A stretch of DNA of 64,000 nt. Origin: Flavobacterium wongokense. GTDB taxonomy: Bacteria; Bacteroidota; Bacteroidia; Flavobacteriales; Flavobacteriaceae. Numbering within the stretch: the first letter of the stretch is position 1; every line of letters begins with the position of its first letter. The translations under genes and the position numbers were made by a program. A model generated the notes under the pieces. That model did no database searches. It saw only the letters and a program-made list of their open reading frames with translations, and was not told the origin of the DNA. Below, in pieces: positions 54,642 through 63,900 of this stretch. The DNA lies in NCBI RefSeq assembly GCF_021608265.1, contig NZ_JAKIHP010000001.1, forward strand, positions 1,240,001-1,304,000. Direction: 5' to 3'.

Positions 54642-56210
54642 TTACTTCAATACTGCTTTCAGCATCGCATCATCTTTAAGAATGACTCTGTAGTATTGGC
54701 TTTCGCCAAATAATTGACGCGCAAATTCAGCTGTGATGTATTTCTTAACCAAAGGCTTATTGTTCTCCAGTTTCATTTCCAGTCCCGATTCTTTCAGGTA
54801 ACTTTCAAATTTTGGGATATAGCTGTTGTCTTTTTGCATTTTGATTAAAAAGTCCGGCAATTTCATTCCTTTAAATGATTCGCGCCCTTTGTCCAGTTGT
54901 TCAAAAACAAAATGTCCCACAAGTCCCGAGTTTAGGATATATGCCAAGCCTTCTTCACCTTTTTTAACTTCCAGAGGCACAAAAATATCGGGAACAATGC
55001 CACCACCGCCATAAACAATCCTGCCTTTTTTGGTTTTGAATTTTAGCGAATCGGCAATTTTTATCTTGTCTTTGGCATACAGTTCACCACTTTCAAAACG
55101 GCTTTCAAAATCATGGCTGTATTCTTCGGCTTCTCCTTTAACATAAGGTTTTTGGATGGAACGGCCGCTTGGGGTATAGTATCTTGAAATAGTCAAACGC
55201 ACCGCCGAACCATCATCAAAATCCATTTCCCGCTGTACCAATCCTTTGCCAAAAGAACGACGCCCAACTATGGTTCCCCTGTCATTATCCTGAATGGAAC
55301 CTGCAAGGATTTCACTGGCCGAAGCCGAGTTTTCATCAATCAGGACATATATTTTTCCGGTTTCAAAGATTCCTTCTTCTGTAGCATACGTTTTATCAAC
55401 GGTACCTTTTCGGTTTTTGGTAAAAACGACAAGTTCTTTGTCTTTTAGGAATTCATCGGCAATTTCAACAGCTTTTTCAAGATAACCGCCGCCATTGTCA
55501 CGAACATCTATAATCAAAGTCGTCATTCCCAATTTCTTCAACTGTCGTAAACCCACCATGAATTCGTCGTACGTATTCTCGGCAAAACGGTTGATTTTAA
55601 TGTATCCCGAAGTTTTATTCAGCATCAGGTACGTATCGACACTCTTAATCGGAACGACTTCGCGGGTCACATTTACGGTCAGTTTCTTATTGAGGCTTTT
55701 CCTGAAAATCGTCAGTTTGACATTTGAACCTTCTTCGCCTTTTAATTTGCCATACAAACTATCGGTTGGCAGTTTACGTCCAAAAAGTTTGGATTTACCG
55801 GCATACAATATTCGGTCACCTGAAAGGATTCCGGCTTTTTCGGCAGGACCGTTTTCCAAAGGTTTTACAACCGTAACCGTGTCGTTGTACATATAGAAAT
55901 TTACGCCGATACCCACAAAATCACCTTTCATGATTTCGGCTTCAGAGGATTGCTCGCTTGGTGGAAGATAAATGGAATGCGGGTCAAGATTGGCCAAAAT
56001 GCTGTTCACCGTCATGTCTACAATAGAATCCGAATCTACATCATCAACATATTCGTCATTGATGAAATCGATAAGCCTTTCAATTTTGACTTTCCGTGCA
56101 TTTTGTTTGGACAAGGTCCGCTTCGGGAAATTAATCATGCCACCAATGACAATGCCCATGGCAACACAGGCACATAACAATATTGGCAGATATTTTTCCT
56201 TTGATTTCAT
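54642..56210 (-). CDS. S41 family C-terminal processing protease
   Basis: 522 residues. One N-terminal membrane anchor (LPILLCACVAMGIVIGGMI), a helical region, a PDZ domain (about 90-185; GDFVGIGVNFYM, ENGPAEKAGILSGDRIL) and the S41 peptidase domain. The catalytic Ser lies in ENSASASEI near residue 305 and Lys in GRRSFGKGLVQ about 25 residues on. CtpA-type proteases trim or degrade periplasmic proteins. The ATG overlaps the dCMP deaminase stop by one base (TAATG), so translation is coupled. The C-terminal ~130 residues are an extension typical of Bacteroidota members. Confidence 0.95.
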   Translation of the reverse strand: MKSKEKYLPILLCACVAMGIVIGGMINFPKRTLSKQNARKVKIERLIDFINDEYVDDVDSDSIVDMTVNSILANLDPHSIYLPPSEQSSEAEIMKGDFVGIGVNFYMYNDTVTVVKPLENGPAEKAGILSGDRILYAGKSKLFGRKLPTDSLYGKLKGEEGSNVKLTIFRKSLNKKLTVNVTREVVPIKSVDTYLMLNKTSGYIKINRFAENTYDEFMVGLRQLKKLGMTTLIIDVRDNGGGYLEKAVEIADEFLKDKELVVFTKNRKGTVDKTYATEEGIFETGKIYVLIDENSASASEILAGSIQDNDRGTIVGRRSFGKGLVQREMDFDDGSAVRLTISRYYTPSGRSIQKPYVKGEAEEYSHDFESRFESGELYAKDKIKIADSLKFKTKKGRIVYGGGGIVPDIFVPLEVKKGEEGLAYILNSGLVGHFVFEQLDKGRESFKGMKLPDFLIKMQKDNSYIPKFESYLKESGLEMKLENNKPLVKKYITAEFARQLFGESQYYRVILKDDAMLKAVLK

Positions 56211-56638
56211 TATCCTAAATCTTCAATCTGTATGACAGCAACTCCGGCTTTCTCTAAAAAATCGAGACCGGTATTGTCGTGATAACCATTTTGGTAAACA
56301 ACCCTTTTTATTCCCGATTGATGGATGAGTTTGCTGCATTCCTTGCAGGGCGAAAGTGTAATGTATAAGGTAGCATTTTCGCAGGTTTGCGTAGAGCGCG
56401 CCACTTTTGAAATCGCATTGGCTTCGGCGTGCAGTACGTACCATTTTGTCAATCCTTCCTCATCCTCGCAGCAATTTTCAAAACCCGACGGCGTTCCGTT
56501 ATAGCCGTCAGAAATAATCATTCGGTCGCGTACAACAATGGCTCCAACCTGTTTGCGTTTGCAATAGGAAAGTTTGCTCCATTCGGCAGCAATCCTAAGG
56601 TAGGCGATGTCGTATTTGAGTTGTTTAGTGTCTTTCAT
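56210..56638 (-). CDS. dCMP deaminase family protein
   Basis: 142 residues. Zinc site His70-Ala-Glu72 and Cys98-x2-Cys101 in LSPCKECSKL. CKRKQVGAIVV and NGTPSGFENC are typical of deoxycytidylate (ComEB-like) deaminases. It deaminates dCMP to dUMP for dTTP synthesis. It is translated just ahead of the S41 protease gene through a one-base stop/start overlap, an order that I recall as conserved in Flavobacteria though the functional link is unclear. Confidence 0.93.
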   Translation of the reverse strand: MKDTKQLKYDIAYLRIAAEWSKLSYCKRKQVGAIVVRDRMIISDGYNGTPSGFENCCEDEEGLTKWYVLHAEANAISKVARSTQTCENATLYITLSPCKECSKLIHQSGIKRVVYQNGYHDNTGLDFLEKAGVAVIQIEDLG

Positions 56639-56692
56639 TTATTCTGGGAATAGCGACAGCAAATATACCGAAACCTTTGGCTTATACTAAAA

Positions 56693-57286
56693 TTATCTGA
56701 ACCAAATTTTATCCTGTATAATCATCGGAACCACAACGCCAACGACTAAGGCAGAAACAATTAGAATCCAGTCGCGTTTAGAGAATTTGAGCAGCGTTTG
56801 TACCACATAAGCCAACAATAATGCTAAGATAACCACAGCAGTCTGTGAAACGAAGAAGCCAAGCGACGATTCAAAAAGAGGAAGTAGTTTGTCAGTTGGT
56901 TTGCCCGAAACATGAGCGTTGAAATAATTTGAAAACCCCAATCCGTGAATAATCCCGAATAAGGAAGTGACGATTGCGATAAAAGTGATACTGTCTTTTT
57001 TGCCCGATTTCCCGGCAGTGATAATGTTGAATAAGGAAACAATAAGAATGATTATCGGAATGATAAAAGCAACTATACTGGTTTTTATCGTGATTACATT
57101 AAAAACAGCGAGCATCAGGGCAAGGGTATGACCGGCTGTAAATAGGGAAACAAGAATCAGGATTCTTTTCCAAGCCTTAAATTCGTAAGGAACAGTCAAT
57201 GCCAAAAGGAATAAAATATCAATATAGGCATGAATATTCCACAAATGTTTTAACCCAATTGTGAAGTATATCCAGAAATCTGACAT
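56693..57286 (-). CDS. HupE/UreJ family membrane protein
   Basis: 197 residues with about six membrane helices. The family motif is visible as FTIGLKHLWNIHAYIDILFLLAL near the N-terminus (HupE/UreJ proteins carry HPxxGxDHxLF there, altered here to HLWNIHAYIDILF), with FTAGHTLAL and IHGLGFSN conserved later. Relatives are proposed nickel or cobalt permeases or hydrogenase accessory proteins. The conserved His residues suggest metal transport. No hydrogenase or urease genes are in the window. Confidence 0.88.
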   Translation of the reverse strand: MSDFWIYFTIGLKHLWNIHAYIDILFLLALTVPYEFKAWKRILILVSLFTAGHTLALMLAVFNVITIKTSIVAFIIPIIILIVSLFNIITAGKSGKKDSITFIAIVTSLFGIIHGLGFSNYFNAHVSGKPTDKLLPLFESSLGFFVSQTAVVILALLLAYVVQTLLKFSKRDWILIVSALVVGVVVPMIIQDKIWFR

Positions 57287-57406
57287 AGCATTAGTTTAGT
57301 TTTGGTATGTAAACTTACAATTTATTTTGTTTAGCCTAATTAAATTAATACTAAAATCGACTAAAAACATTTTCGATTTCCGTTTCCAAAAAAGGTTTAT
57401 TTCAAT

Positions 57407-57414
57407 TATATTTG
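57407..57414 (+). promoter_or_regulatory. Promoter of the TerB-like gene, -7 box TATATTTG
   Basis: Exact TAnnTTTG match, 21 bases before the ATG at 57436. It overlaps the earlier frame start at 57412 and so argues for 57436. Confidence 0.6.
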
Positions 57415-57435
57415 CAGCATAAAAACAATAATAGT

Positions 57436-57867
57436 ATGTCATTTTCAGATTTATTTGATAGCGAATTTAAAAGCAGAAATAAAAGTCATTTTTCAGCAAT
57501 TGTGCGTGTTGCCATTGCCGATGGTGATTTGAGCAAAGAGGAAAAGGAATTCCTTGATAAACTTGCAGCACGTTTAGAAATATCAGCAGCAGAATATGAA
57601 GAAATTCTTGAAAACCCTTCAAAATATCCAATCAATCCTCCGTATTTACACACGCAGCGTTTAGAGCGTTTGTATGATTTGTCAAGAATGGTTTACGTTG
57701 ACCACGTTCTTGGGCCAAAACAAAGAGAAGTGCTTGTAAAATTTGCATTGGCACTTGGATTTACACCAGGAAATGTTGGTTTCATTGTTGATAAGGCAAT
57801 GTCGCTATTGTTGCTGCACGTTGATTTGGATACGTTCACTTACGAAATGACCCATATGAATAAGTAA
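57436..57867 (+). CDS. TerB family protein
   Basis: 143 residues from the ATG at 57436 (MSFSDLFDSEFKSRNKSHF). All-helical TerB-like fold: the conserved ADGDLSKEEKEFLDKLAARL with its acidic metal-binding pattern, then LSRMVYVDHVLGPKQREVLVKFALALGF. TerB domains occur in tellurite resistance and many envelope-stress settings; single-domain forms like this are of unknown role. It is convergent with fbp, from which a terminator and mirrored repeats separate it. Confidence 0.88.
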   Translation: MSFSDLFDSEFKSRNKSHFSAIVRVAIADGDLSKEEKEFLDKLAARLEISAAEYEEILENPSKYPINPPYLHTQRLERLYDLSRMVYVDHVLGPKQREVLVKFALALGFTPGNVGFIVDKAMSLLLLHVDLDTFTYEMTHMNK

Positions 57868-57873
57868 TAGTTT

Positions 57874-57903
57874 CAAAGTTACAAAGTAGCAGAGTTACAA
57901 AGT
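57874..57903. repeat. Period-8 tandem repeat after the TerB-like gene
   Basis: CAAAGTTA, CAAAGTAG, CAGAGTTA, CAAAGT in direct succession. The same octamer family lies in the opposite orientation at 57954-57989, on the far side of the shared terminator. Confidence 0.8.
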
Positions 57904-57938
57904 AAAAAAAGCCGGTATAAATTGATATCGGCTTTTTA
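57904..57938. terminator. Bidirectional terminator between TerB-like and fbp genes
   Basis: AAAAAAAGCCGGTAT, loop AAATTG, ATATCGGCTTTTT (one G-T pair), flanked on both sides by the octamer repeats. Confidence 0.87.
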
Positions 57939-57953
57939 TTTAAAATTTAAAAA

Positions 57954-57989
57954 ACTTTGCGACTTTGCGACTCTGCTACTTTGCTACTT
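57954..57989. repeat. Period-8 tandem repeat after fbp (inverted relative to 57874-57903)
   Basis: ACTTTGCG, ACTTTGCG, ACTCTGCT, ACTTTGCT and a partial unit, ending at the fbp stop codon. Read in the direction of fbp it gives the same AGCAAAGT-type units that follow the TerB-like gene. Confidence 0.8.
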
Positions 57990-58997
57990 CTATTTATATT
58001 TTGCCATAAATTCTTCGGCTTTTGAAACCATGTTGTAGCTTCCGCAGAAGAAAGGCACTCTTTGATGCAGTTCTGTTGGCTGTATTTCCATAATCCTTCC
58101 AAAACCATCCGAAGCTTTTCCTCCGGCTTGTTCCGCGATAAATGCCATTGGGTTGCATTCATAAAGCAAACGCAGCTTTCCTTTTGGCGCTTTGGAACTT
58201 GTTGGATAAATATAGATTCCGCCTTTAATCATATTTCGGTGAATGTCGGAAACCAAACTTCCGATATAACGCGAAGTATAAGGTCGGTCGCCTTCTTCAA
58301 GCTGGCAGTATTTGATATAATCTTTCACGCCTTGTGGGAAATGCACATAATTCCCTTCGTTGATGGAATAAATGTTACCGTCTTTAGCAAACTGCATGTT
58401 GGGATGCGACAGATAAAACGTCCCAATCGCAGGATTCAGTGTAAAACCATTCACGCCATGACCGGTTGTGTAAACCAACATGGTCGAAGTTCCATAAATC
58501 ACATAACCTGCAGCAACCTGTGCTGTTCCGGGCTGAAGGAAATCATCCATAGTTACCGGAGTTCCAACTGGCGTAATCCTTCTGAAAACCGAAAAAATAG
58601 TTCCCACCGAAACATTCACATCAATGTTTGATGAACCATCCAAAGGATCCATCAATACCACATATTTGTTGTTATGTCCTTCGTCCAATCCCTGAACTGT
58701 GATAAAATGATCGTTCTCCTCAGAGGCAATTCCACATACAATTTCACGGTTAATTAGTGTTTGGATAAAAATCTCATTGGCATAAACATCCAGTTTTTGC
58801 TGGTCTTCGCCTTGGATATTCTGTTCGCCTGCAGCTCCGGTAATGTCAACCAAACCGGCTTTGTTTACTTTGTAGTTTACGACTTTTGCCGCAAGCCTGA
58901 TAGAGTTAATGATTTTGGATAATTCTCCCGATGAGTATTGATGAGCCTTTTGGTTCTCAATGATAAATTCCCCTAAGGTCCTATTGCGTTCTTCCAT
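57990..58997 (-). CDS. fbp: Class 1 fructose-1,6-bisphosphatase
   Basis: 335 residues. The metal-binding motif [10 protein letters not shown] near 117-126, the [15 protein letters not shown] loop, SEEND, and the C-terminal [20 protein letters not shown] are all intact. It hydrolyses fructose 1,6-bisphosphate to fructose 6-phosphate in gluconeogenesis. It is a single-gene unit convergent with the TerB-like gene. Confidence 0.97.
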   Translation of the reverse strand: MEERNRTLGEFIIENQKAHQYSSGELSKIINSIRLAAKVVNYKVNKAGLVDITGAAGEQNIQGEDQQKLDVYANEIFIQTLINREIVCGIASEENDHFITVQGLDEGHNNKYVVLMDPLDGSSNIDVNVSVGTIFSVFRRITPVGTPVTMDDFLQPGTAQVAAGYVIYGTSTMLVYTTGHGVNGFTLNPAIGTFYLSHPNMQFAKDGNIYSINEGNYVHFPQGVKDYIKYCQLEEGDRPYTSRYIGSLVSDIHRNMIKGGIYIYPTSSKAPKGKLRLLYECNPMAFIAEQAGGKASDGFGRIMEIQPTELHQRVPFFCGSYNMVSKAEEFMAKYK

Positions 58998-59138
58998 TAC
59001 GAAATCGTTGTAGTTGTTTGTGCAAATATCGATAAATTTGGTAAAGAAAAAATCTATTTCGCGAAGAAATTAATAATTGTATTTTTGTACACCCGAGACC
59101 TTTAAGTCGAACTGTTACGAAGTAAAAATTTTACCCAG

Positions 59139-59612
59139 ATGAAGATCCGAAAAGGAGAAAAAAAAGACATGAAAGCGGTTCTGGATTTGATTCAGGAATT
59201 GGCCACTTTCGAAAAAGAACCCGATGCTGTTGTGGTAACTGTAGCCGATTTGGAGCGTGACGGTTTTGGCAATTATCCCTTATTTCATACATTCGTTGCT
59301 GAAGTTAATGACAGAATTGTCGGCATTGCATTGTACTATTACCGCTATTCAACCTGGAAAGGCAAAACCATCCATCTTGAAGATTTAATCGTGAAGGAGG
59401 AAATGCGCGGCTCGGGATTGGGATTTGCCCTGTATTCCAAAATTATCGAACAGGGAAAAATAGACAATGTACGCCGCATCGAGTGGAATGTTTTAGATTG
59501 GAATACACCTGCAATTGATTTTTACATCAAGTCAGGAGCAAGAATATTGGACGATTGGCGCGTGGCGCAAATGGACGAAAACGGAATAAATGAATTTTTA
59601 AGCAAGCAATAA
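59139..59612 (+). CDS. GNAT family N-acetyltransferase
   Basis: 157 residues. The fold is a full GNAT domain: MKIRKGEKKDMKAVLDLIQELATFEKEPDAV at the N-terminus, VGIALYYYRYSTWKGKTIHLEDLIV, motif A MRGSGLGFALYSKI (acetyl-CoA pyrophosphate loop RGSGLG), then RIEWNVLDWNTPAIDFYIKSGA. The wording resembles the diamine (spermidine/spermine-type) N-acetyltransferase subfamily. It overlaps aspartate kinase by one base (TAATG), so the pair is translationally coupled. The substrate is not known. Confidence 0.92.
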   Translation: MKIRKGEKKDMKAVLDLIQELATFEKEPDAVVVTVADLERDGFGNYPLFHTFVAEVNDRIVGIALYYYRYSTWKGKTIHLEDLIVKEEMRGSGLGFALYSKIIEQGKIDNVRRIEWNVLDWNTPAIDFYIKSGARILDDWRVAQMDENGINEFLSKQ

Positions 59613-60865
59613 TGAGAATTTTCAAATTTGGTGGTGCATCGGTAAAGGATGCTGAGGGTATAAAAAATGTATTCAGCGTATTGGAAAAAGTGGGTCACGA
59701 AGACACGCTTTTGGTAATTTCCGCAATGGGAAAAACCACAAACGCACTCGAATTGGTAATCAAGAATTATTTTGAAAAATCAAATGAGCTCCATGCATCT
59801 ATGCAGGAAGTGCGCAAATACCACAATCAGATTTTGATGGATTTATTCGATGACGAAGAGCACGATGTTTTTTATGCGGTGAACAGCCATTTTGCCGATT
59901 TGGAATACTTTATCCGAAGCAATAAATCACCGAATTATAATTTCGTTTATGACCAGGTTGTGAGTTTTGGGGAAATTGTTTCAACCACGATTGTCAGCCA
60001 TTATTTCAATCATGCAGGTTTGAAAAACAACTGGATTGACGTCCGCAATTTTATCAAAACCAACAATAATTACCGCGATGCCGATGTTGATTGGGAGAAA
60101 ACCCAACAGTTCATTTCGAAAGGCGTAAAGAAAAAAGCACTCAATATCACTCAGGGGTTTTTGGGTTCGGATGAAAATAATTTCACGACAACTTTAGGCC
60201 GTGAAGGTTCGGATTATACCGCAGCCATTTTTGCCTATTGCCTCAATGCTGAAAGTGTAACCATCTGGAAAGATGTACCGGGAGTTTTGAATGCCGATCC
60301 AAGATACTTTGAAAATGCCGTCCTGTTGAATCAGATTTCGTACCGCGAAGCCATAGAGCTGGCATTTTACGGTGCTTCGGTAATTCACCCAAAAACATTG
60401 CAGCCTTTGCAGAAAAAGGAAATTCCATTATTTGTAAAATCATTTGTGAATCCGCTTTTGCCGGGAACAAGCGTTTCGAAAGGACAGGATTTGGAGCCAA
60501 AAACCCCGTGTTTCATTGTAAAAAAAGACCAATTACTGCTTTCGCTTTCGTCCATCGATTTCTCGTTCATCATGGAAGAAAACATCAGCGAAATATTTGC
60601 CTTGCTCCACCAATACAAAATCAAAACCAGCCTAATCCAGAATTCAGCGATTAGTTTTTCGGTATGCCTGGAAGATAAGTTTGGGAATTTCAATGAGGTG
60701 AAAAACATACTTTCCAAAAAATTCAAAATTTCCTATAACGAAAATGTATCGCTTTACACGATCAGGCATTTTGATGAAAAAGCAGCCAAAATAGTCGAAA
60801 AGGACAAAACGGTTTTGGTTAAACAAATCTCAAGGGAAACGATGCAGCTTGTGACGAAAGAGTAA
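59612..60865 (+). CDS. lysC: Aspartate kinase
   Basis: 417 residues. The amino acid kinase domain begins KFGGASVKDAEG and has VISAMGKTTNAL, TLGREGSDYTAA and the WKDVPGVLNADPR loop; a C-terminal ACT-like regulatory region runs from about 300 to the end (SFIMEENISEIFALLHQYKIKTSLIQNSAISFSVCLEDK). Monofunctional: there is no homoserine dehydrogenase domain. It phosphorylates aspartate as the entry to Lys, Met and Thr synthesis. The start overlaps the GNAT stop by one base. The gene symbol is assigned by function; the isozyme cannot be told from sequence. Confidence 0.93.
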   Translation: MRIFKFGGASVKDAEGIKNVFSVLEKVGHEDTLLVISAMGKTTNALELVIKNYFEKSNELHASMQEVRKYHNQILMDLFDDEEHDVFYAVNSHFADLEYFIRSNKSPNYNFVYDQVVSFGEIVSTTIVSHYFNHAGLKNNWIDVRNFIKTNNNYRDADVDWEKTQQFISKGVKKKALNITQGFLGSDENNFTTTLGREGSDYTAAIFAYCLNAESVTIWKDVPGVLNADPRYFENAVLLNQISYREAIELAFYGASVIHPKTLQPLQKKEIPLFVKSFVNPLLPGTSVSKGQDLEPKTPCFIVKKDQLLLSLSSIDFSFIMEENISEIFALLHQYKIKTSLIQNSAISFSVCLEDKFGNFNEVKNILSKKFKISYNENVSLYTIRHFDEKAAKIVEKDKTVLVKQISRETMQLVTKE

Positions 60866-60907
60866 CGCAGGTATACTCAAAACCGCTTTTTTACGTTTAT
60901 AATATGT

Positions 60908-63900
60908 ATGCTGAAAAAACTCTTTTTATTGTTGGTGCTTTTTGGATTTTCCCGACTTTCGGCTCAGGAAATCAAATCGCTGTACCAGAATAAAAAAGTA
61001 GCCGTTTCTACAGACACCATCGAAATTGAAAAGGTAAGCATCAGCCCAAGTTTCTTCAAATTACAAACTCCGGAAGGAAAGGAAATCGACACCAGTTTTT
61101 ACAAAATCGATTTTAAAAAAGGAAAACTGGTTTTCAAAAATGGCTTTGCATCGCAGGATAGTTTGACGGTACGCTATTTTAAATATCCCGAGCAGTTAAC
61201 CAAAACCTACAGCATTTATGACCAGGAAAGGGTAGTTGCCAATGATGGGAACTTGTATAAAGTCAATCGTTCGGTCAAAAAGTTTGTGCCTTTTGACGGT
61301 TTGAACACTTCGGGAAGCATTACGCGTGGCGTGACTATTGGAAACAATCAAAATGCTTCGGTAAGTTCCAATCTCGATTTACAGATTACAGGAAAAATTT
61401 CAGATAAGGTTTCGCTTCGTGCTTCGATTCAGGATTCCAACATTCCGCTTCAGGACAATGGTTATTCCCAAAAACTGGATGAATTTGACCAGATTTTTAT
61501 CGAATTGTTTACCGATAGATGGAATATTAGAGCCGGAGATTTATTCCTCGAAAACCGGCAGTCACGCTTTCTGAACTTCAATAAAAAAGTACAGGGACTT
61601 TCAACGCATTTCACTTTTGGAGGCGAGGAAAACAAAACCGATATTTTTGCTTCGGCGGCTTTGGTCCGTGGGCAATATGCCAAAAGTTCGTTTGTGGGGC
61701 AGGAAGGAAATCAAGGGCCGTATAAATTAAGAGGCAATAACGGCGAATTGTATGTGCTGGTCATTTCGGGTTCAGAACGGGTTTATGTGAATGGAATCCT
61801 GCGAAAACGTGGCGAAAACAACGATTATGTCATCGATTATAATGCCGGAGAAATTACGTTTACATCTCTGTTTCCCATAACTTCCGAAATGCGTATTGTC
61901 ATCGAATACCAATATTCTGATAGAAGTTATACCCGGTTTGTGACTTATGCCGGAGCCAATCATGAAGCCAAAACCTGGAGTCTGGGCGGTTATCTCTATT
62001 CTGAAAATGATGTCAAAAATCAGCCTTTGCAGCAAAATCTAACAACAGAGCAAGCGGCAATTTTGAGCAATGCCGGTGACAATGTCAATCTGATGAATGC
62101 GCCGTCAGCCTATGTGGATTCGTATTCAGAGAATAAGATTTTGTACAAAAAAATTGCCGTAACCGGAGGTGAAGCTTTTGAATATTCCAACAATCCAGAT
62201 GATGAATTATACAATGTCAAGTTTACTTTGGTGGGCAATAATGCGGGGAATTACATCCTTACCAATTCTTCAGCGATTGGAAAGATTTATCAATATGTTG
62301 AACCTATTTCCGGAGTCAAACAGGGAAATTATGAACCCATCGTTCGCTTGATTGCGCCGACAAAAATCCAAATTGCAACGGTCTTGGGGAAATACAATCC
62401 CGGAGAAAAAACGCTGGTTGATTTTGAGGTTGGCGTCAGCAATAACGATTTGAATTTGTTTTCTGCGTTAGATGATGAAAACAATAAAGGCGTTGCCGGA
62501 AAACTAAATTTCAGGCAAAGGCTGTTTACCAAAAAATGGCAGGTTGATGCTTTTGGGAATTATCAATATGTGCAGAAAAATTTCAAAACCATTGAGCGTT
62601 TGTTCAATATTGAGTTCAACCGCGATTGGAACCTGACTTCATTTGAAGGCAATCAAAGTTTGATTATCAATGGATTGGATTTCATTTTGCCCGAAAAAGG
62701 AAAGCTGACGTATCAGTTTGAAAAACTGGATTTCTCCAAAAGTTTTTCGGGAAGCCGCCATATTGTTAATGGATTGTTCAATCTTAAACATTGGAACATC
62801 CTGCAAAACAGCAGTTACCTGAAAAGTGACGGGAATTATGCCAATTCAACATTTGTCCGAAACCAAACGGCTGTTCGTTATAACTTCAAAAAGAACTGGA
62901 TTGGAAGCACTTTGCGATTGGAAAACAACAAGGAAAGATTGGTGGCAACCCAACAATTATCGGCTTTGAGCCAAAAGTTTACAGAATATGGAGCATTTGT
63001 TGGACGAGGTGACAGTACGAAGGTTTTTGTTGAACTGGGTTATCTGCAGCGTGTGAACGACAGTTTGCAAAACGGTTTTTTACAAAGGGTAAACACTTCG
63101 CAATCGTATTATCTGAAATCAAAATTACTCCAAACCAAGAAAAGCGATTTGTCTTTGTTTGTCAATTACAGGAACCTAAAATATGTTGATGAAACACGGC
63201 AGAATGAGCCTTCGCTAAACTCTCGATTGTTGTACAACGACCAGTATTTTGACCAGTTTATGGCTGTAACAACTGCGTACGAAACCACATCGGGAACGAT
63301 AGCGCAGCAGGAATTCACGTATCTTGAAGTGGAAGCAGGGCAGGGAGTTTACACCTGGATTGATTACAATGGCAACGGGACTCAGGAATTGCAGGAGTTT
63401 GAAGTCGCACCATTTCCCGATCAGGCAAAGTATGTTAGGGTATTTCTTCCGAATCAAATATTTTTAAAAACACATCAGAATAAATTTTCGATAGCGCTGA
63501 CCCTAAATCCGAGTCAGTGGCAAAACAAAACAGGTTTCAAAAAATTACTGTCCCATTTTTACAGTCAGAATTCTTTTTTGATTGAAAGAAAGGTTAGGCG
63601 GAATGGCGATAATTTTGACTTGAATCCGTTTTCCACTTCCGATGAAAATATGTTGGGATTGAATACGAGTTTCAGGACCAGTTTGTTTTATAATCGAGGG
63701 AAACAGAAGCATTCCGTAACAGGGACTTTTATTGCAAACCAATTGAAAGCCCTGCTTTCTGTCGGTTCACAGGAAAGCCTAAACAGAACGCTTCAGCTAC
63801 AGTACATTCATTTGTTAAAAAAGACGTGGCTTTTCACTTTGGGAACCGAATTGTCAAAATCAGACCTGCTTTCTGAAAACTACAGCAGCAAGAATTTTGA

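Noticed and set aside
58062..58631. 189-codon rightward frame inside fbp
   Set aside because: It is a shadow of fbp on the other strand; the product is not protein-like.
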